Source: Mycobacterium sp. SMC-8 (GTDB lineage Bacteria; Actinomycetota; Actinomycetes; Mycobacteriales; Mycobacteriaceae). Taken from it: a stretch of DNA of 64,000 nt. The notes beneath the pieces are model-generated. The model worked only from the letters and a program-made list of their open reading frames with translations, was not told the origin of the DNA and made no database searches. The stretch lies in NCBI RefSeq assembly GCF_025263565.1, contig NZ_CP079865.1, positions 3,472,001-3,536,000 of the forward strand. The letters are read 5' to 3'. Below are positions 1 through 10,028 of the stretch, one piece after another. The position numbers and the translations under genes are program-made. How positions within the stretch are numbered: the first letter of the stretch is position 1; each line of letters begins with the position of its first letter.

Positions 1-41
1 GGGCCGACTCCTCACCGCCCCGTGCCTCGCGCGCGTCGACG

Positions 42-1418
42 TCAGCCGTGCCCGATGCGGAGCAGCTCCTCGACGCTGGTCAGCTTGACCCGCGGCCGTC
101 CCGAGCCCTGACCCGCGGTCCGTTCGTGCTCGTCGATCAACTTCCAGTGATCGGTGGTCACCAGCTTCGGCTGACGCTCCAGCAGCCAGCGCTGCACGGT
201 ATCGAGGTGATCGGGCTGGAACTCCGCGAGTTCGGCGTCCGCCAGATCGGCCAGCAGCGTCTCGACGGTGTCGGCGGAGTCCTTCTTGTTGCTGCCGATG
301 ACGCCGGTGGGCCCGCGTTTGATCCAGCCCACCACGTATTCATTGCGGCTCCCGTCGATCCGGCCGTCGGTGTGCGGAATCGTGCCCGCCCGCTCGTCGA
401 ACGGGAGACCGGGCGTCGGCAACCCGCGGTATCCGACGGCCCGCACCACCAGCTGCGCCGGCACCTCCTCGCGCTCGCCGGTGTCCTTTGCCGTCACCCG
501 CCCGTCGGGGCCGCTGATCAGTTCGTTGCGGCCCAGCACGATCGACTCCACCCTGCCGTCGCCCTTGATCTCGATCGGTGAGGTCTTGAACCGGAACACG
601 ATCCGGCGCCGCGCACCCTTCGGTGTCGCTTCGGCATATCCGCGCAGCACCTTGATGTTGTTGCGCACCGTCTTCCCGGCGGCTTCGAGATCCTCGTCGG
701 TGATGTCGGCGAAATCGTCGGGGTCGATCACGATGTCGACGTCACCGAGCGCTTCCAGGTCCCCGAGCTCGCGCAGCTCCAGCGTGGTGAAAGGCGCCTG
801 CAGCGGACCGCGCCGGCCGATGATCAGCACCTCTTCGACACCGCGGGGTCGCAACGACTCCAGCGCGTGATCGGCGATGTCGGTCTCGGCCAGCAGGTCG
901 GGGTCACTGACCAGGATCCGGGCCACGTCGATAGCGACGTTGCCGTTGCCCACCACCACCGCACGGCCACCCGACACATCCGGTGTCATCTCCACGAAAT
1001 GGGGGTGGGCGTTGTACCAGCCGACGAAGTCCACCGCGGCGACGCTGCCGGGCAGGTCCTCACCGGGGATCCCGAGCGCGCGGTCGGATTGCGCACCGGT
1101 CGCGTAGATCACCGCGTCGTAGCGCTCGGCCAGCTCAGCGGGGTGCACGTGATCGCCGACGACGATGTTTCCGAAGAACCGGAATCGCGGGTCCAGCGAC
1201 GTCTTCTCGAACTGGGCGCTGATCGACTTGATTTTGGGGTGGTCCGGGGCGACCCCGGACCGCACCAGTCCCCACGGCGTCGGCAGCATTTCCAGCATGT
1301 CGACTCGGACGTCGCGGTTCTCACCGGACCCGCCGTACTTGAGCAGGGACGCCGCGGCGAAGTACCCGGAGGGTCCGGCGCCGACGACGGCCACGTAGTA
1401 GGGCCGCAAAGGGGGCAT
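42..1418 (-). CDS. fprA: NADPH-ferredoxin/adrenodoxin-type reductase FprA
   Basis: This is a 458-residue flavoprotein of the adrenodoxin-reductase family. It passes electrons from NADPH through FAD to ferredoxins, which in mycobacteria can feed cytochromes P450. The FAD-binding GxGxxG motif (VGAGPSGYFAA) is at about residues 12-22. The family stretch LPTPWGLVRSGVAPDHP follows at about 45-61. The NADP-binding VVGNGNVAIDVAR is at about 155-167, and the C-terminal FAD contact GWIKRGPTGVIG is at about 366-377. Length and sequence match M. tuberculosis FprA (456 residues) along the whole protein. The ATG at 1418 has AGAAGG upstream. It is divergent from prfB across about 200 bp, the same neighbourhood as in M. 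tuberculosis. It is a cytosolic enzyme with no oddities. Confidence 0.95.
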   Translation of the reverse strand: MPPLRPYYVAVVGAGPSGYFAAASLLKYGGSGENRDVRVDMLEMLPTPWGLVRSGVAPDHPKIKSISAQFEKTSLDPRFRFFGNIVVGDHVHPAELAERYDAVIYATGAQSDRALGIPGEDLPGSVAAVDFVGWYNAHPHFVEMTPDVSGGRAVVVGNGNVAIDVARILVSDPDLLAETDIADHALESLRPRGVEEVLIIGRRGPLQAPFTTLELRELGDLEALGDVDIVIDPDDFADITDEDLEAAGKTVRNNIKVLRGYAEATPKGARRRIVFRFKTSPIEIKGDGRVESIVLGRNELISGPDGRVTAKDTGEREEVPAQLVVRAVGYRGLPTPGLPFDERAGTIPHTDGRIDGSRNEYVVGWIKRGPTGVIGSNKKDSADTVETLLADLADAELAEFQPDHLDTVQRWLLERQPKLVTTDHWKLIDEHERTAGQGSGRPRVKLTSVEELLRIGHG

Positions 1419-1616
1419 ATGGGCTGCCTTCTGTCGCTACCCGGCCGCGCGCAAGGGGCTGTCGCGACGTGGCCGGACGGAGGTTCCGACCCCGATGCTA
1501 GATCGCGCGCATCTCCGTGGACGGCATTCCGGGATGGTGGCGGTGAAATCGGTCGCCGATCGCCCGCCGGGCTGCGACGACCGCCGCCGGCGGGGGAGTG
1601 AGTAACCTGTTGTTCC

Positions 1617-2721
<1,105 letters not shown>

Positions 2722-2732
<11 letters not shown>

Positions 2733-3696
2733 TCGACTCCTCGCCCTCGACCTCTCCGGCACCTGGCACGGGTTCTGGGAAGGCGACACCGGTGTCTGGA
2801 TTCTGGCCCGGGGTGTGCCGATCGCGCTGCTGTTGATCGGCGGCCTGCTGGCCGCCAGGTTCATCAACTGGTCCGCACAACGCATCACCCGCCGCATCGA
2901 CGCCCAGTACCGGGAGAGCGATCAGCTGGTCCGCACCGAGAGCGCCAAGCACCGCCAGGCGGTGGCCTCGGTGATCTCCTGGGTGTCGGTGGCGCTGCTG
3001 TTCGTGATGGTGGCCGTGCAGATCACCGACATCCTCGCGATACCCGTCGGGTCACTGGTCGCACCGGCGGCCGTGATCGGCGCCGCTCTCGGCTTCGGCG
3101 CTCAGAAGCTGGTGCAGGATCTGCTGGCCGGGTTCTTCATCATCACCGAACGTCAGTACGGCTTCGGCGACCTGGTGCAGCTGAACGTGGTCGGCGCGCC
3201 CGAACCGGCCCAGGGCACCGTCGAAGAGGTCACGCTCCGGGTGACCAAACTGCGTACCAGCGAGGGGGAGGTGTTCACCGTCCCCAACGGCAACATCGTC
3301 CAATCGTTGAACATGTCCAAGGACTGGGCGCGCGCGGTGGTCGACATCCCGGTGCCCACCTCGGTGGACCTCAACAGCGTCAACGAGGTGCTGCACCGCG
3401 TCGGGGAGCGGGCGATGCAGGACCCCGAGCTGCGTGCGCTGCTGCTGGACACGCCCCAGCTGATGGGCGTGGAGAGCATCCAGGTCGACACGGTGAATCT
3501 GCGCATGGTCGCCCGGACGCTGCCCGGCAAGCAGTTCGAGGTCGGTCGCCGGTTGCGGATCCTGATCATCGCGGCGCTGGCCGGCGCGGGGATCGCCACG
3601 CAGGATCACACTCCGACGGTGAGCAATATCAGTGCCAGCGGCGACACGGTGGGCAGTGAAGCCGCCACTGCCGGGCGATCGGAGCAGAAGTCATGA
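2722..3696 (+). CDS. MscS-family mechanosensitive channel-like membrane protein
   Basis: A 324-residue membrane protein of the small-conductance mechanosensitive channel family, the counterpart of M. tuberculosis Rv3104c. It has a hydrophobic segment at about residues 24-45 and two more at about 80-125. These are followed by the typical pore-lining and cytoplasmic entry stretch, [19 protein letters not shown] then GDLV. The beta domain contains [14 protein letters not shown] and VPNGNIV. A soluble C-terminal domain and a disordered Ser/Thr/Ala tail finish it. The ATG at 2722 was chosen because the product then begins [11 protein letters not shown] and overlaps prfB by 11 bases. The expected role is solute release on osmotic downshock, inferred from family. 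It is part of the prfB-to-smpB block. Confidence 0.85.
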
Positions 3697-4208
3697 GGCT
3701 CCCGGCGTCCCTGCAGAGCTGGCGCAGACCCGACCGCCATTCGCGCGCCTATCTGTTCGGACGGCGGATGCGGCTGTCCACCTTCGGTCTGATCGTCGCG
3801 TTCATCGCGCTGTACTGGGTGTACGAGAACTTCGAGCCTCCCGCTCCGTCGCCGCCGGCGGCGCCGGCCAACCAGGTGGTCCCGCCCGGGTTCGTACCCG
3901 ACCCGAACTACACCTGGGTGCCGCGCACCAACGTCGCGCCCCGCGAACCTGAACTCACGACGCGCACCACGACGACCACGACGACGACGACCACGACGCC
4001 GACACCGACCCCCACACCGGAACCGACGGACACCACCACCCCGGGTCCGATCGGCCCGGTGGTGCCGTTCGGCCCGACGACGACGGTCATCGATCCCGAC
4101 GGCCCGGGGCCGCTGAGCCCGCAGACGTTCACGCAGGCGCCGTCGGCGGTGCCGCCCACCACCATCACCCCGCCCGGCCAGGCGCCGCCGGTGCCGCCAC
4201 TGCCCTAG
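3693..4208 (+). CDS. Proline/threonine-rich single-pass membrane protein
   Basis: A 171-residue protein, positional counterpart of Rv3103c, function unknown. A basic N-terminus (about 30 residues) precedes one membrane segment (about 31-46, [15 protein letters not shown]). The remainder is Pro- and Thr-rich, apparently unstructured and probably outside the membrane. A run of Thr codons (nucleotides 3957-4010) forms a short ACG/ACC microsatellite-like tract. The ATG overlaps the previous stop (ATGA), which indicates coupling to the mscS-like gene. It lies directly before ftsE, so a role at the envelope or septum is possible, but nothing in the sequence shows it. Confidence 0.8.
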   Translation: MRLPASLQSWRRPDRHSRAYLFGRRMRLSTFGLIVAFIALYWVYENFEPPAPSPPAAPANQVVPPGFVPDPNYTWVPRTNVAPREPELTTRTTTTTTTTTTTPTPTPTPEPTDTTTPGPIGPVVPFGPTTTVIDPDGPGPLSPQTFTQAPSAVPPTTITPPGQAPPVPPLP

Positions 4209-4252
4209 GTCGGGGGCGGGGACAGGCCACCCCGCTACACTGGCGTGCCGTG

Positions 4253-4942
4253 ATGATCACCCTCGATCGTGTGTCAAAGCAGTACAAGTCGTCGGCGCGT
4301 CCGGCGCTCGACAACGTGTCGGTGAAGATCGACAAGGGTGAGTTCGTCTTTCTCATCGGCCCGTCGGGTTCGGGCAAATCCACGTTCATGCGGCTGCTGC
4401 TCGCCGAGGACCACCCGTCCTCGGGAGACATCCGGGTCTCGAAGTTCCACGTGAACAAGCTGTCCGGACGTCACATCCCCGGTCTGCGGCAGGTGATCGG
4501 GTGCGTGTTCCAGGACTTCCGGCTGCTGCAGCAGAAGACCGTCTTCGAGAACGTCGCCTTCGCGCTCGAGGTGATCGGCAAGCGTGCCGACACCATCAAC
4601 CGCGTGGTCCCCGAGGTGCTCGAGATGGTCGGGCTGTCCGGCAAGGCCAACCGACTCCCCGCCGAACTGTCGGGAGGTGAGCAGCAGCGGGTCGCGATCG
4701 CGCGGGCGTTCGTCAACCGGCCGCTGGTGCTGCTCGCCGACGAGCCCACCGGCAACCTCGACCCGGAAACCAGCAAGGACATCATGGACCTGCTCGAGCG
4801 CATCAACCGCACGGGCACGACGGTGGTGATGGCCACCCACGACCACCACATCGTCGACTCGATGCGCCAACGTGTCGTCGAACTCGAACTCGGCCGGCTG
4901 ATTCGTGACGAACAGCGCGGCGTCTACGGAATGGATCGCTAG
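4253..4942 (+). CDS. ftsE: Cell-division ABC ATPase FtsE
   Basis: FtsE is the cytoplasmic ATPase of the FtsEX complex. With FtsX it couples ATP hydrolysis to activation of septal peptidoglycan hydrolases (in mycobacteria, RipC). The 229-residue product has a Walker A (GPSGSGKST, about residues 36-44), Q-loop ([11 protein letters not shown]), signature LSGGEQQR (about 142-149), Walker [12 protein letters not shown] and the switch His in [10 protein letters not shown]. The ATG at 4253 gives the N-terminus [14 protein letters not shown], as in M. tuberculosis. A GTG immediately upstream at 4250 is the alternative. The final base of its stop codon is the first base of ftsX. Confidence 0.96.
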   Translation: MITLDRVSKQYKSSARPALDNVSVKIDKGEFVFLIGPSGSGKSTFMRLLLAEDHPSSGDIRVSKFHVNKLSGRHIPGLRQVIGCVFQDFRLLQQKTVFENVAFALEVIGKRADTINRVVPEVLEMVGLSGKANRLPAELSGGEQQRVAIARAFVNRPLVLLADEPTGNLDPETSKDIMDLLERINRTGTTVVMATHDHHIVDSMRQRVVELELGRLIRDEQRGVYGMDR

Positions 4943-5838
4943 TGCGTTTCGGCTTTCTCGTCAACGAAGTTCTGACCGGGCTTCGCCGCAACGTGACCAT
5001 GACGGTCGCGATGATCCTCACCACCGCGATCTCGATCGGGCTGTTCGGTGGTGGCATGCTGATCGTCCGGCTCGCCGATCAGTCCCGCGCGATCTATCTG
5101 GACCGGGTGGAGAGCCAGGTCTTCCTCACCAACGACGTGTCGGCCAACGACCCGACGTGTGATGCGGACCCGTGCAAGGCGCTGCGGAAGACCATCGAGG
5201 ACCGCGACGACGTCCGCTCGGTGCGGTTCCTCAACCGCGACGAGGCCTACGACGACGCGATCCGGAAGTTCCCGCAGTACAAGGACGTCGCCGGTCGCGA
5301 CGCGTTCCCGGCGTCGTTCGTGGTGAAGCTCGACGACCCCGAGCAGCACGAGGACTTCGACGACGCGATCCGCGGTCAGCCCGGAGTGCAGAACGTGCTC
5401 AACCAGAAGGACCTGATCGACCGGCTCTTCGCGGTCCTCGACGGCATCAGTAACGCGGCATTCGCGGTGGCGCTGGTGCAGGCGATCGGCGCGGTGCTCC
5501 TGATCGCGAACATGGTCCAGGTCGCGGCCTACACCAGGCGCACCGAGATCGGCATCATGCGACTGGTCGGGGCCACCCGCTGGTATACCCAGCTGCCGTT
5601 CCTGGTGGAAGCGATGCTCGCCGCGTTCATCGGTGTGGTCATCGCGATCGTCGGGCTGATCCTGGTGCGCGCGCTGTTCCTGGAGAACGCGCTCGACCAG
5701 TTCTACCAAGCGAACCTGATCGCCAAGGTCGACTATGCCGACATCCTGTACTACAGCGCTCCGTGGATGCTGTTCCTCGGTCTCGCCATGTCGGGTATCA
5801 CGGCGTACGTCACACTGCGGCTCTACGTGCGACGGTAG
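4942..5838 (+). CDS. ftsX: Cell-division membrane protein FtsX
   Basis: This is the membrane partner of FtsE, 298 residues with a GTG start overlapping the ftsE stop by one base. The topology is the FtsX one: a first membrane helix at about residues 20-42, an extracellular domain at about 45-165, then three helices at about 172-195, 220-245 and 270-290. The extracellular domain carries two cysteines seven residues apart ([17 protein letters not shown]), as in the disulfide-containing mycobacterial FtsX domain that binds the hydrolase RipC. It is followed after two bases by smpB, the order seen in M. tuberculosis (ftsE-ftsX-smpB). Confidence 0.95.
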   Translation: MRFGFLVNEVLTGLRRNVTMTVAMILTTAISIGLFGGGMLIVRLADQSRAIYLDRVESQVFLTNDVSANDPTCDADPCKALRKTIEDRDDVRSVRFLNRDEAYDDAIRKFPQYKDVAGRDAFPASFVVKLDDPEQHEDFDDAIRGQPGVQNVLNQKDLIDRLFAVLDGISNAAFAVALVQAIGAVLLIANMVQVAAYTRRTEIGIMRLVGATRWYTQLPFLVEAMLAAFIGVVIAIVGLILVRALFLENALDQFYQANLIAKVDYADILYYSAPWMLFLGLAMSGITAYVTLRLYVRR

Positions 5839-5840
5839 CG

Positions 5841-6338
5841 GTGGCCAAGAAGACCAAGGCCGTCAAGGACAGCAACAACCAGGTCGTCGCGACCAATCGC
5901 AAGGCGCGGCACAACTATTCGATCCTGGAGACCTTCGAGGCGGGCATCGCGTTGATGGGCACGGAGGTCAAGAGCCTGCGCGAAGGTCAGGCGTCGCTGG
6001 CCGACGCGTTCGCCACCGTCGACGACGGCGAGATCTGGCTGCGCAACCTGCACATTCCGGAGTATCACCACGGCACCTGGACCAACCATGCCCCGCGGCG
6101 CAACCGCAAGCTGCTGCTGCACCGCAGGGAGATCGACAACCTGGTCGGCAAGATCCGCGACGGGAACCTCACCCTGGTGCCGCTGTCGCTGTACTTCACC
6201 GGCGGCAAGGTCAAGGTCGAGCTGGCGCTGGCCCGCGGCAAACAGGCTCACGACAAACGCCAGGACATGGCGCGGCGGGACGCCCAACGTGAGGTCACCC
6301 GCGAACTGGGGCGCCGCGTCAAGGGCATCACGTCCTGA
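5841..6338 (+). CDS. smpB: SsrA-binding protein SmpB
   Basis: SmpB binds the tRNA-like end of tmRNA and delivers it to stalled ribosomes for trans-translation. The 165-residue product shows the family core [18 protein letters not shown], then [19 protein letters not shown], and the C-terminal tail ending in GRRVKGITS. The start is the GTG at 5841 ([14 protein letters not shown]), two bases after the ftsX stop. Reading further upstream would run through ftsX. Its RNA partner ssrA is in the same window at 9615, about 3.3 kb downstream. Confidence 0.95.
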   Translation: MAKKTKAVKDSNNQVVATNRKARHNYSILETFEAGIALMGTEVKSLREGQASLADAFATVDDGEIWLRNLHIPEYHHGTWTNHAPRRNRKLLLHRREIDNLVGKIRDGNLTLVPLSLYFTGGKVKVELALARGKQAHDKRQDMARRDAQREVTRELGRRVKGITS

Positions 6339-7180
6339 CCGGCATCCTCACCGCGCTGCTCGCCGCGTTCGGCTACGGCGTCAGCGATTTCGTCGGTGGC
6401 ATCGCCTCGCGGCGGGTGGCCGCACTGCGGGTGGTCCTCGTCTCGTATCCGGTGGCGCTGGTATTGCTGGCGCTGGTCGCCATCCCGATGGGTGGGCAGC
6501 TCAGCGGTCCGGCCGTGTGGTGGGGGTTGTTGGCGGGGCTGGTGCAGGCCTTCGGCGTGTGGTGGTTCTACGCGGCGCTGGGCTCGGGCCCGATCGCGGT
6601 GGTGTCTCCGCTGACCGCGGTCCTGGTCGCCGGGATCCCGGTGCTGGTGGGCCTCACTCTCGGAGAGCGGCCCAGCGCTCTCGCCGGTGTCGGGGTGGTG
6701 CTCGCGTTGGTCGCAGTGGTGCTGGTCAGCCGCGGCGCCGAGGACCGGGACTCCACGCCGCACCGCTTCACCGCGAAGGTCGCCTGGTTGACGGTCGGGT
6801 CCGGGGTGGCGTTCGGGATGAATTTCGTCGTTTTGGACCAGGTCCCGACTGAGGCCAAACTGTGGCCGTTGGTGCTCGGCCGGCTCGCGGCGGCCGCGGT
6901 GGTGCTGATCGCCGCCGCGATGACCGCGAACCTGGTGCTGGAGCGGGGTGTGCCGCTGCGGCTGGCGGTGTTCGCCGGTGCGCTCGACACCGTCGCGAAC
7001 GTCGCGACGTTGCTGGCACTCCAGTCGTCGATGTTGTCGCTGGCGGGGGTGTTGATCGCGCTGTACCCGGCCGCGACGGTGCTGCTGGCGATCGTGGTGC
7101 TGCGTGAGCGGGTAAGCCGATGGCAGGCGTTCGGCATGGTGCTAGCGCTCGGTTCGGTCGCGATGATCGCGGCCAATTAG
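6335..7180 (+). CDS. EamA/DMT-family transporter, possible CTG start
   Basis: An inner-membrane carrier of the drug/metabolite transporter superfamily with two EamA repeats and about ten hydrophobic helices. Substrate is unknown. From GTG 6416 the product would begin inside what looks like the end of the first helix region. The in-frame stretch upstream reads [21 protein letters not shown], a typical first EamA helix. That extension has no ATG, GTG or TTG between the in-frame stop at 6290 and 6416. The only candidate initiator is CTG 6335, which forms a CTGA overlap with the smpB stop, just where an ATGA or GTGA would be expected. I therefore extend to 6335 (281 residues). The alternative is a 254-residue protein from GTG 6416. 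Confidence 0.7.
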   Translation: MTGILTALLAAFGYGVSDFVGGIASRRVAALRVVLVSYPVALVLLALVAIPMGGQLSGPAVWWGLLAGLVQAFGVWWFYAALGSGPIAVVSPLTAVLVAGIPVLVGLTLGERPSALAGVGVVLALVAVVLVSRGAEDRDSTPHRFTAKVAWLTVGSGVAFGMNFVVLDQVPTEAKLWPLVLGRLAAAAVVLIAAAMTANLVLERGVPLRLAVFAGALDTVANVATLLALQSSMLSLAGVLIALYPAATVLLAIVVLRERVSRWQAFGMVLALGSVAMIAAN

Positions 7181-7236
7181 CTACGGTCGACCTCAGTGCC
7201 GTCCCCCCGCGGGGCGCCCCCTGGGAAGGAGATGGG

Positions 7237-9546
7237 GTGGCAGCCAGCCCGTCGCGAATCCGACTTCCGGTCTACATCGGGGTCGCCCTGCTGGCGGTGG
7301 TGAACGCCGCAGCGCTGTGGGGCGAGGAGGCTGCCCGCCGAGGCGAGCTCGTACTGCAGACTGGCACCGCGCTGGGCGCCGCGGTATGCGGGCTCGTCGT
7401 CGCGCGACGTATGACCGGACTGGCACGGGCCTGGCGGCTGCTCTACGTGGCGGCGCTGGCGGCCTGGGTGCTCGGCCAGATCTCGTGGTGGAGCAGCGGC
7501 GCCGGTACCGCGCCGATGATCGCGCGCGTGGCCTATCTGTCGCTGCCGGTGCTCGCACTGGGCGCGGTCATCCTGCTGGTCCGCTCCAGCGGCGGGGTCA
7601 CCGGGCCCCCGGACAGTCCGCTGCGATATCCGTTCATCACCAACGCCTTCGACGGCGTCATCGCCGGGGTCTCCTTCCTGATCCTGGCGGTGATGGGCGA
7701 CTTCGGCACCAGCTCAACCGCGTCGCTGCCCCGATCCGGCGTGCCGGCGATCGAGGTCATCTTCACGGTCGCCGAATTGCTGCTGGTGGCGTGGGCGGTG
7801 GTGATCGCGATGTTCTACCAGCCTGGTCGCCCGTACCGCAAGAACTATCTGCTGCTGGCCGGCGGCCTGGTGACCATGGCCGCCTCCGACCGGGTGGTCG
7901 CCTACCTCCGCTCTGTCGGTGTGGAGGGCGGTGACCTGTGGGCCGGTATCGGGCTGATCATCGGCCCGGTGTTCATCGCACAGGCGATGCTGGAGACCTC
8001 GGATTCCGGTGACAGCGGCACCGGCCGTGGCGTCGACTGGGCCCAGCTGATCCTGCCCTACCTGGGATTCCTCGGCATCGCGATCATGTTCGGCTTCCAT
8101 GTCCTGATCGGGCAGCAGCTGAGCTCCTTGGTGGTGTGGCTGACAGTAGCGATGGTCGCCCTGGTCACCGTCCGGCAGATCCTCGTGTTGCGGGCCCAGA
8201 ATCTGCTGACCCAACGGCTGTACTGGGCGCAGCGAGGGTTGGCCTATCAGGTCCACCACGACGCGCTGACCGGACTGCCGAACCGGATCCTCTTCGCCCG
8301 GCGGCTCGACGAAGCCATGGCACACGGCGATTTCGTGCTGATCTTCGTCGACATCGACGACTTCAAGGAAGTCAACGACCGTTTCGGTCACGCGGCGGGC
8401 GACGAACTGCTCTGCGCGGTCGGGGAACGGTTGAAGCGGTGCGTGTCCGACGGAGACACCCTGGCCCGCATCGGCGGCGACGAATTCGCCATCCTGATCC
8501 ACGGCGAAACGGAGCAGTTAGAGGTCGTGGCGGAGCGGCTGCGGATCGCGCTGCGTGACCCGTTCCCGGTACACGGCTCCTCGCTGCGGGTCAGGGCCAG
8601 CATGGGGCTGGTGCGGCCGGAAGCCGACGGAGTGCCGCAGACTTCGGATGATCTGCTGCGGCAGGCGGACATCTCGATGTACGCCGGAAAGCGGCTGGGC
8701 AAGGACACCGCCGTGGTCTACCAGCCGTCCTCGGGGGTGATGGTCGACTTCCCGACGCTGCTGCGCAGCAGCGCCGGCCGACCCCCGCCCGGGTTCCGCC
8801 TGGTCTATCAGCCGGTGGTGCGGCTACCCGAGGGCTGCCCGATGGCGGTCGAAGCGCTGGCCAGATGGACAGCGCCGAACGGCATCGACATCTCTCCGGA
8901 GACGTTCGTCGCAGTGGCCGAAGCTGCCGGACTGGGCTCCGACCTCGACGCCCTGGTGCTCGACCTGGCCTGCCAGGAGGTCAGGGGTACAGGGCTCGAC
9001 CTGGACATCCACGTCAACATCGGGGCGGCTCGGCTCGGAAACCCCGGCTTCGAGCAGCAGGTGCGTGCGGCGTTGACACGACACAAGATTCCGCGCAACA
9101 GGCTGGTGCTGGAGATCACCGAGACCGAGCCGATCGTCGACCTCGACCGGGCGGCTGCGCAGATCAGCCGGCTGAGCGAACTCGGTGTCAAGGTCGCGCT
9201 GGACGACTTCGGTGCGGGCTTCAACTCGCTGACCTACCTGCACTGCCTGCCGGTGCAGATCGTCAAGCTCGACCGCAGCTTGGTCTCGGGAGGCCATCCG
9301 GCGCGCGATTTGGCGTTGTACCGCTCGGTTATCCGACTGTGTCGCGACCTCGGGCTCGAGGTGATCGCCGAGGGCATCGAGACGTCCGAGCAGTCGGAGA
9401 TGGTCTACCGCGCCGGCGGCAGGCTGGCTCAAGGACACCTGTTCGGCCGTCCGGTGCCGATGGCGGACCTGGTCGACATGTACGTCGAGGGCCGAGACCG
9501 GGAGTTCTCGCCCGCCGTGGTGCGCGACCGCACAGAGACGGATTAA
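7237..9546 (+). CDS. Membrane-anchored GGDEF-EAL c-di-GMP enzyme
   Basis: A 769-residue protein predicted to make and/or break down cyclic di-GMP. The N-terminal 300 residues are largely hydrophobic with about nine to ten helices, an integral-membrane sensor of unknown ligand. The GGDEF domain (about 335-490) has an intact RIGGDEFAIL active site (GGDEF at 413-417). The position of the allosteric RxxD I-site is occupied by SDGD, so product inhibition may be absent. The EAL domain (about 515-765) has EALARW (EAL at 539), EITETEP, LDDFGAGFNSL, KLDRSLV and AEGIET, so a phosphodiesterase site looks complete. GTG 7237 was chosen for its AAGGAG ribosome-binding site. The longer frame from 7120 would overlap the EamA gene. 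Confidence 0.88.
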   Translation: MAASPSRIRLPVYIGVALLAVVNAAALWGEEAARRGELVLQTGTALGAAVCGLVVARRMTGLARAWRLLYVAALAAWVLGQISWWSSGAGTAPMIARVAYLSLPVLALGAVILLVRSSGGVTGPPDSPLRYPFITNAFDGVIAGVSFLILAVMGDFGTSSTASLPRSGVPAIEVIFTVAELLLVAWAVVIAMFYQPGRPYRKNYLLLAGGLVTMAASDRVVAYLRSVGVEGGDLWAGIGLIIGPVFIAQAMLETSDSGDSGTGRGVDWAQLILPYLGFLGIAIMFGFHVLIGQQLSSLVVWLTVAMVALVTVRQILVLRAQNLLTQRLYWAQRGLAYQVHHDALTGLPNRILFARRLDEAMAHGDFVLIFVDIDDFKEVNDRFGHAAGDELLCAVGERLKRCVSDGDTLARIGGDEFAILIHGETEQLEVVAERLRIALRDPFPVHGSSLRVRASMGLVRPEADGVPQTSDDLLRQADISMYAGKRLGKDTAVVYQPSSGVMVDFPTLLRSSAGRPPPGFRLVYQPVVRLPEGCPMAVEALARWTAPNGIDISPETFVAVAEAAGLGSDLDALVLDLACQEVRGTGLDLDIHVNIGAARLGNPGFEQQVRAALTRHKIPRNRLVLEITETEPIVDLDRAAAQISRLSELGVKVALDDFGAGFNSLTYLHCLPVQIVKLDRSLVSGGHPARDLALYRSVIRLCRDLGLEVIAEGIETSEQSEMVYRAGGRLAQGHLFGRPVPMADLVDMYVEGRDREFSPAVVRDRTETD

Positions 9547-9557
9547 ATATCCGGCGG

Positions 9558-9576
9558 CCGGTGTTGCAGACACCGG
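9558..9576 (+). terminator. Stem-loop after the GGDEF-EAL gene
   Basis: A perfect 7-bp inverted repeat (CCGGTGT / ACACCGG, 5-base loop) lies 11 bases after the GGDEF-EAL stop codon and 38 bases before tmRNA. There is no U-tract. It may end the upstream transcript, as mycobacterial terminators often lack a U-tail. The tmRNA promoter should lie in the same short gap; TAGTAT at 9577-9582 fits a TANNNT -10 element. Confidence 0.45.
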
Positions 9577-9614
9577 TAGTATGAAGTGTCCGCCGAAGGT
9601 CGGCGGGTGTGCGA

Positions 9615-9979
9615 GGGGCTGAACGGTTTCGACTTCGCGCATCGAATCAAGGGAAGCGTGCCGGTGCAGACAACTGACCACCGTAAGCGTCGTTGTAACC
9701 AATTAAGCGCCGATTCCAATCAGCGCGATTACGCTCTCGCTGCCTAAGCGAAGCTAATCCGTCAGACCGGGAGTGCCCTCGACCCGGATCCTGGCGTCAT
9801 CTAGAGGGACCCACCCACGGGTTCGGTCGCGGAACCCGCGGGGACATCAAACAGCGACTGGGATCGTCATCCTGACTTGTTCGCGTGATCAGGAGATCCG
9901 AGTAGAGACATAGCGAACTGCGCACGGAGAAGCCTTGAGGGAATGCCGTAGGACCCGGGTTCAATTCCCGGCAGCTCCA
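9615..9979 (+). ncRNA. ssrA: Transfer-messenger RNA (tmRNA)
   Basis: tmRNA rescues stalled ribosomes together with SmpB and tags the nascent chain for proteolysis. The 5' GGGGCUG pairs with CAGCUCC near the 3' end (G3-U wobble, as in tRNA-Ala). The 3' T-arm reads GGGTTCAATTCCC, and GGGGCTGAACGGTTTCGAC is the conserved start. The tag reading frame at 9709-9747 encodes ADSNQRDYALAA and ends in TAA. This differs from the M. tuberculosis tag (ADSHQRDYALAA) at the fourth residue. After the discriminator A the genome reads CCG, so a full CCA end is apparently not encoded. The end coordinate is placed at the discriminator base. Confidence 0.95.
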
Positions 9980-9990
9980 CCGGACGAACA

Positions 9991-10023
9991 GCCGGACCTG
10001 AGACACCGAGTCTCAGGTCCGGC
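9991..10023 (+). terminator. Strong intrinsic terminator of tmRNA
   Basis: A perfect 14-bp inverted repeat (stem 9991-10004 and 10010-10023, loop ACCGA) is followed by TTTCTTT. It begins 12 bases after the tmRNA 3' end and is the clearest Rho-independent terminator in the window. The opposite-strand NYN gene ends immediately after it at 10029, and the structure may also serve that gene. Confidence 0.9.
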
Positions 10024-10028
10024 TTTCT

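Noticed and set aside
1..41. Gene remnant at the left edge
   Set aside because: Only 41 bases before the fprA stop; nothing recognised.
3957..4010. ACG/ACC microsatellite-like tract as a phase-variable repeat
   Set aside because: It encodes a Thr run in frame; changes of whole codons would only alter run length, and no out-of-frame signature is evident.
9850..9979. tRNA-like sequence as a separate tRNA gene
   Set aside because: It is the 3' tRNA-like part of tmRNA, paired with its 5' end at 9615.
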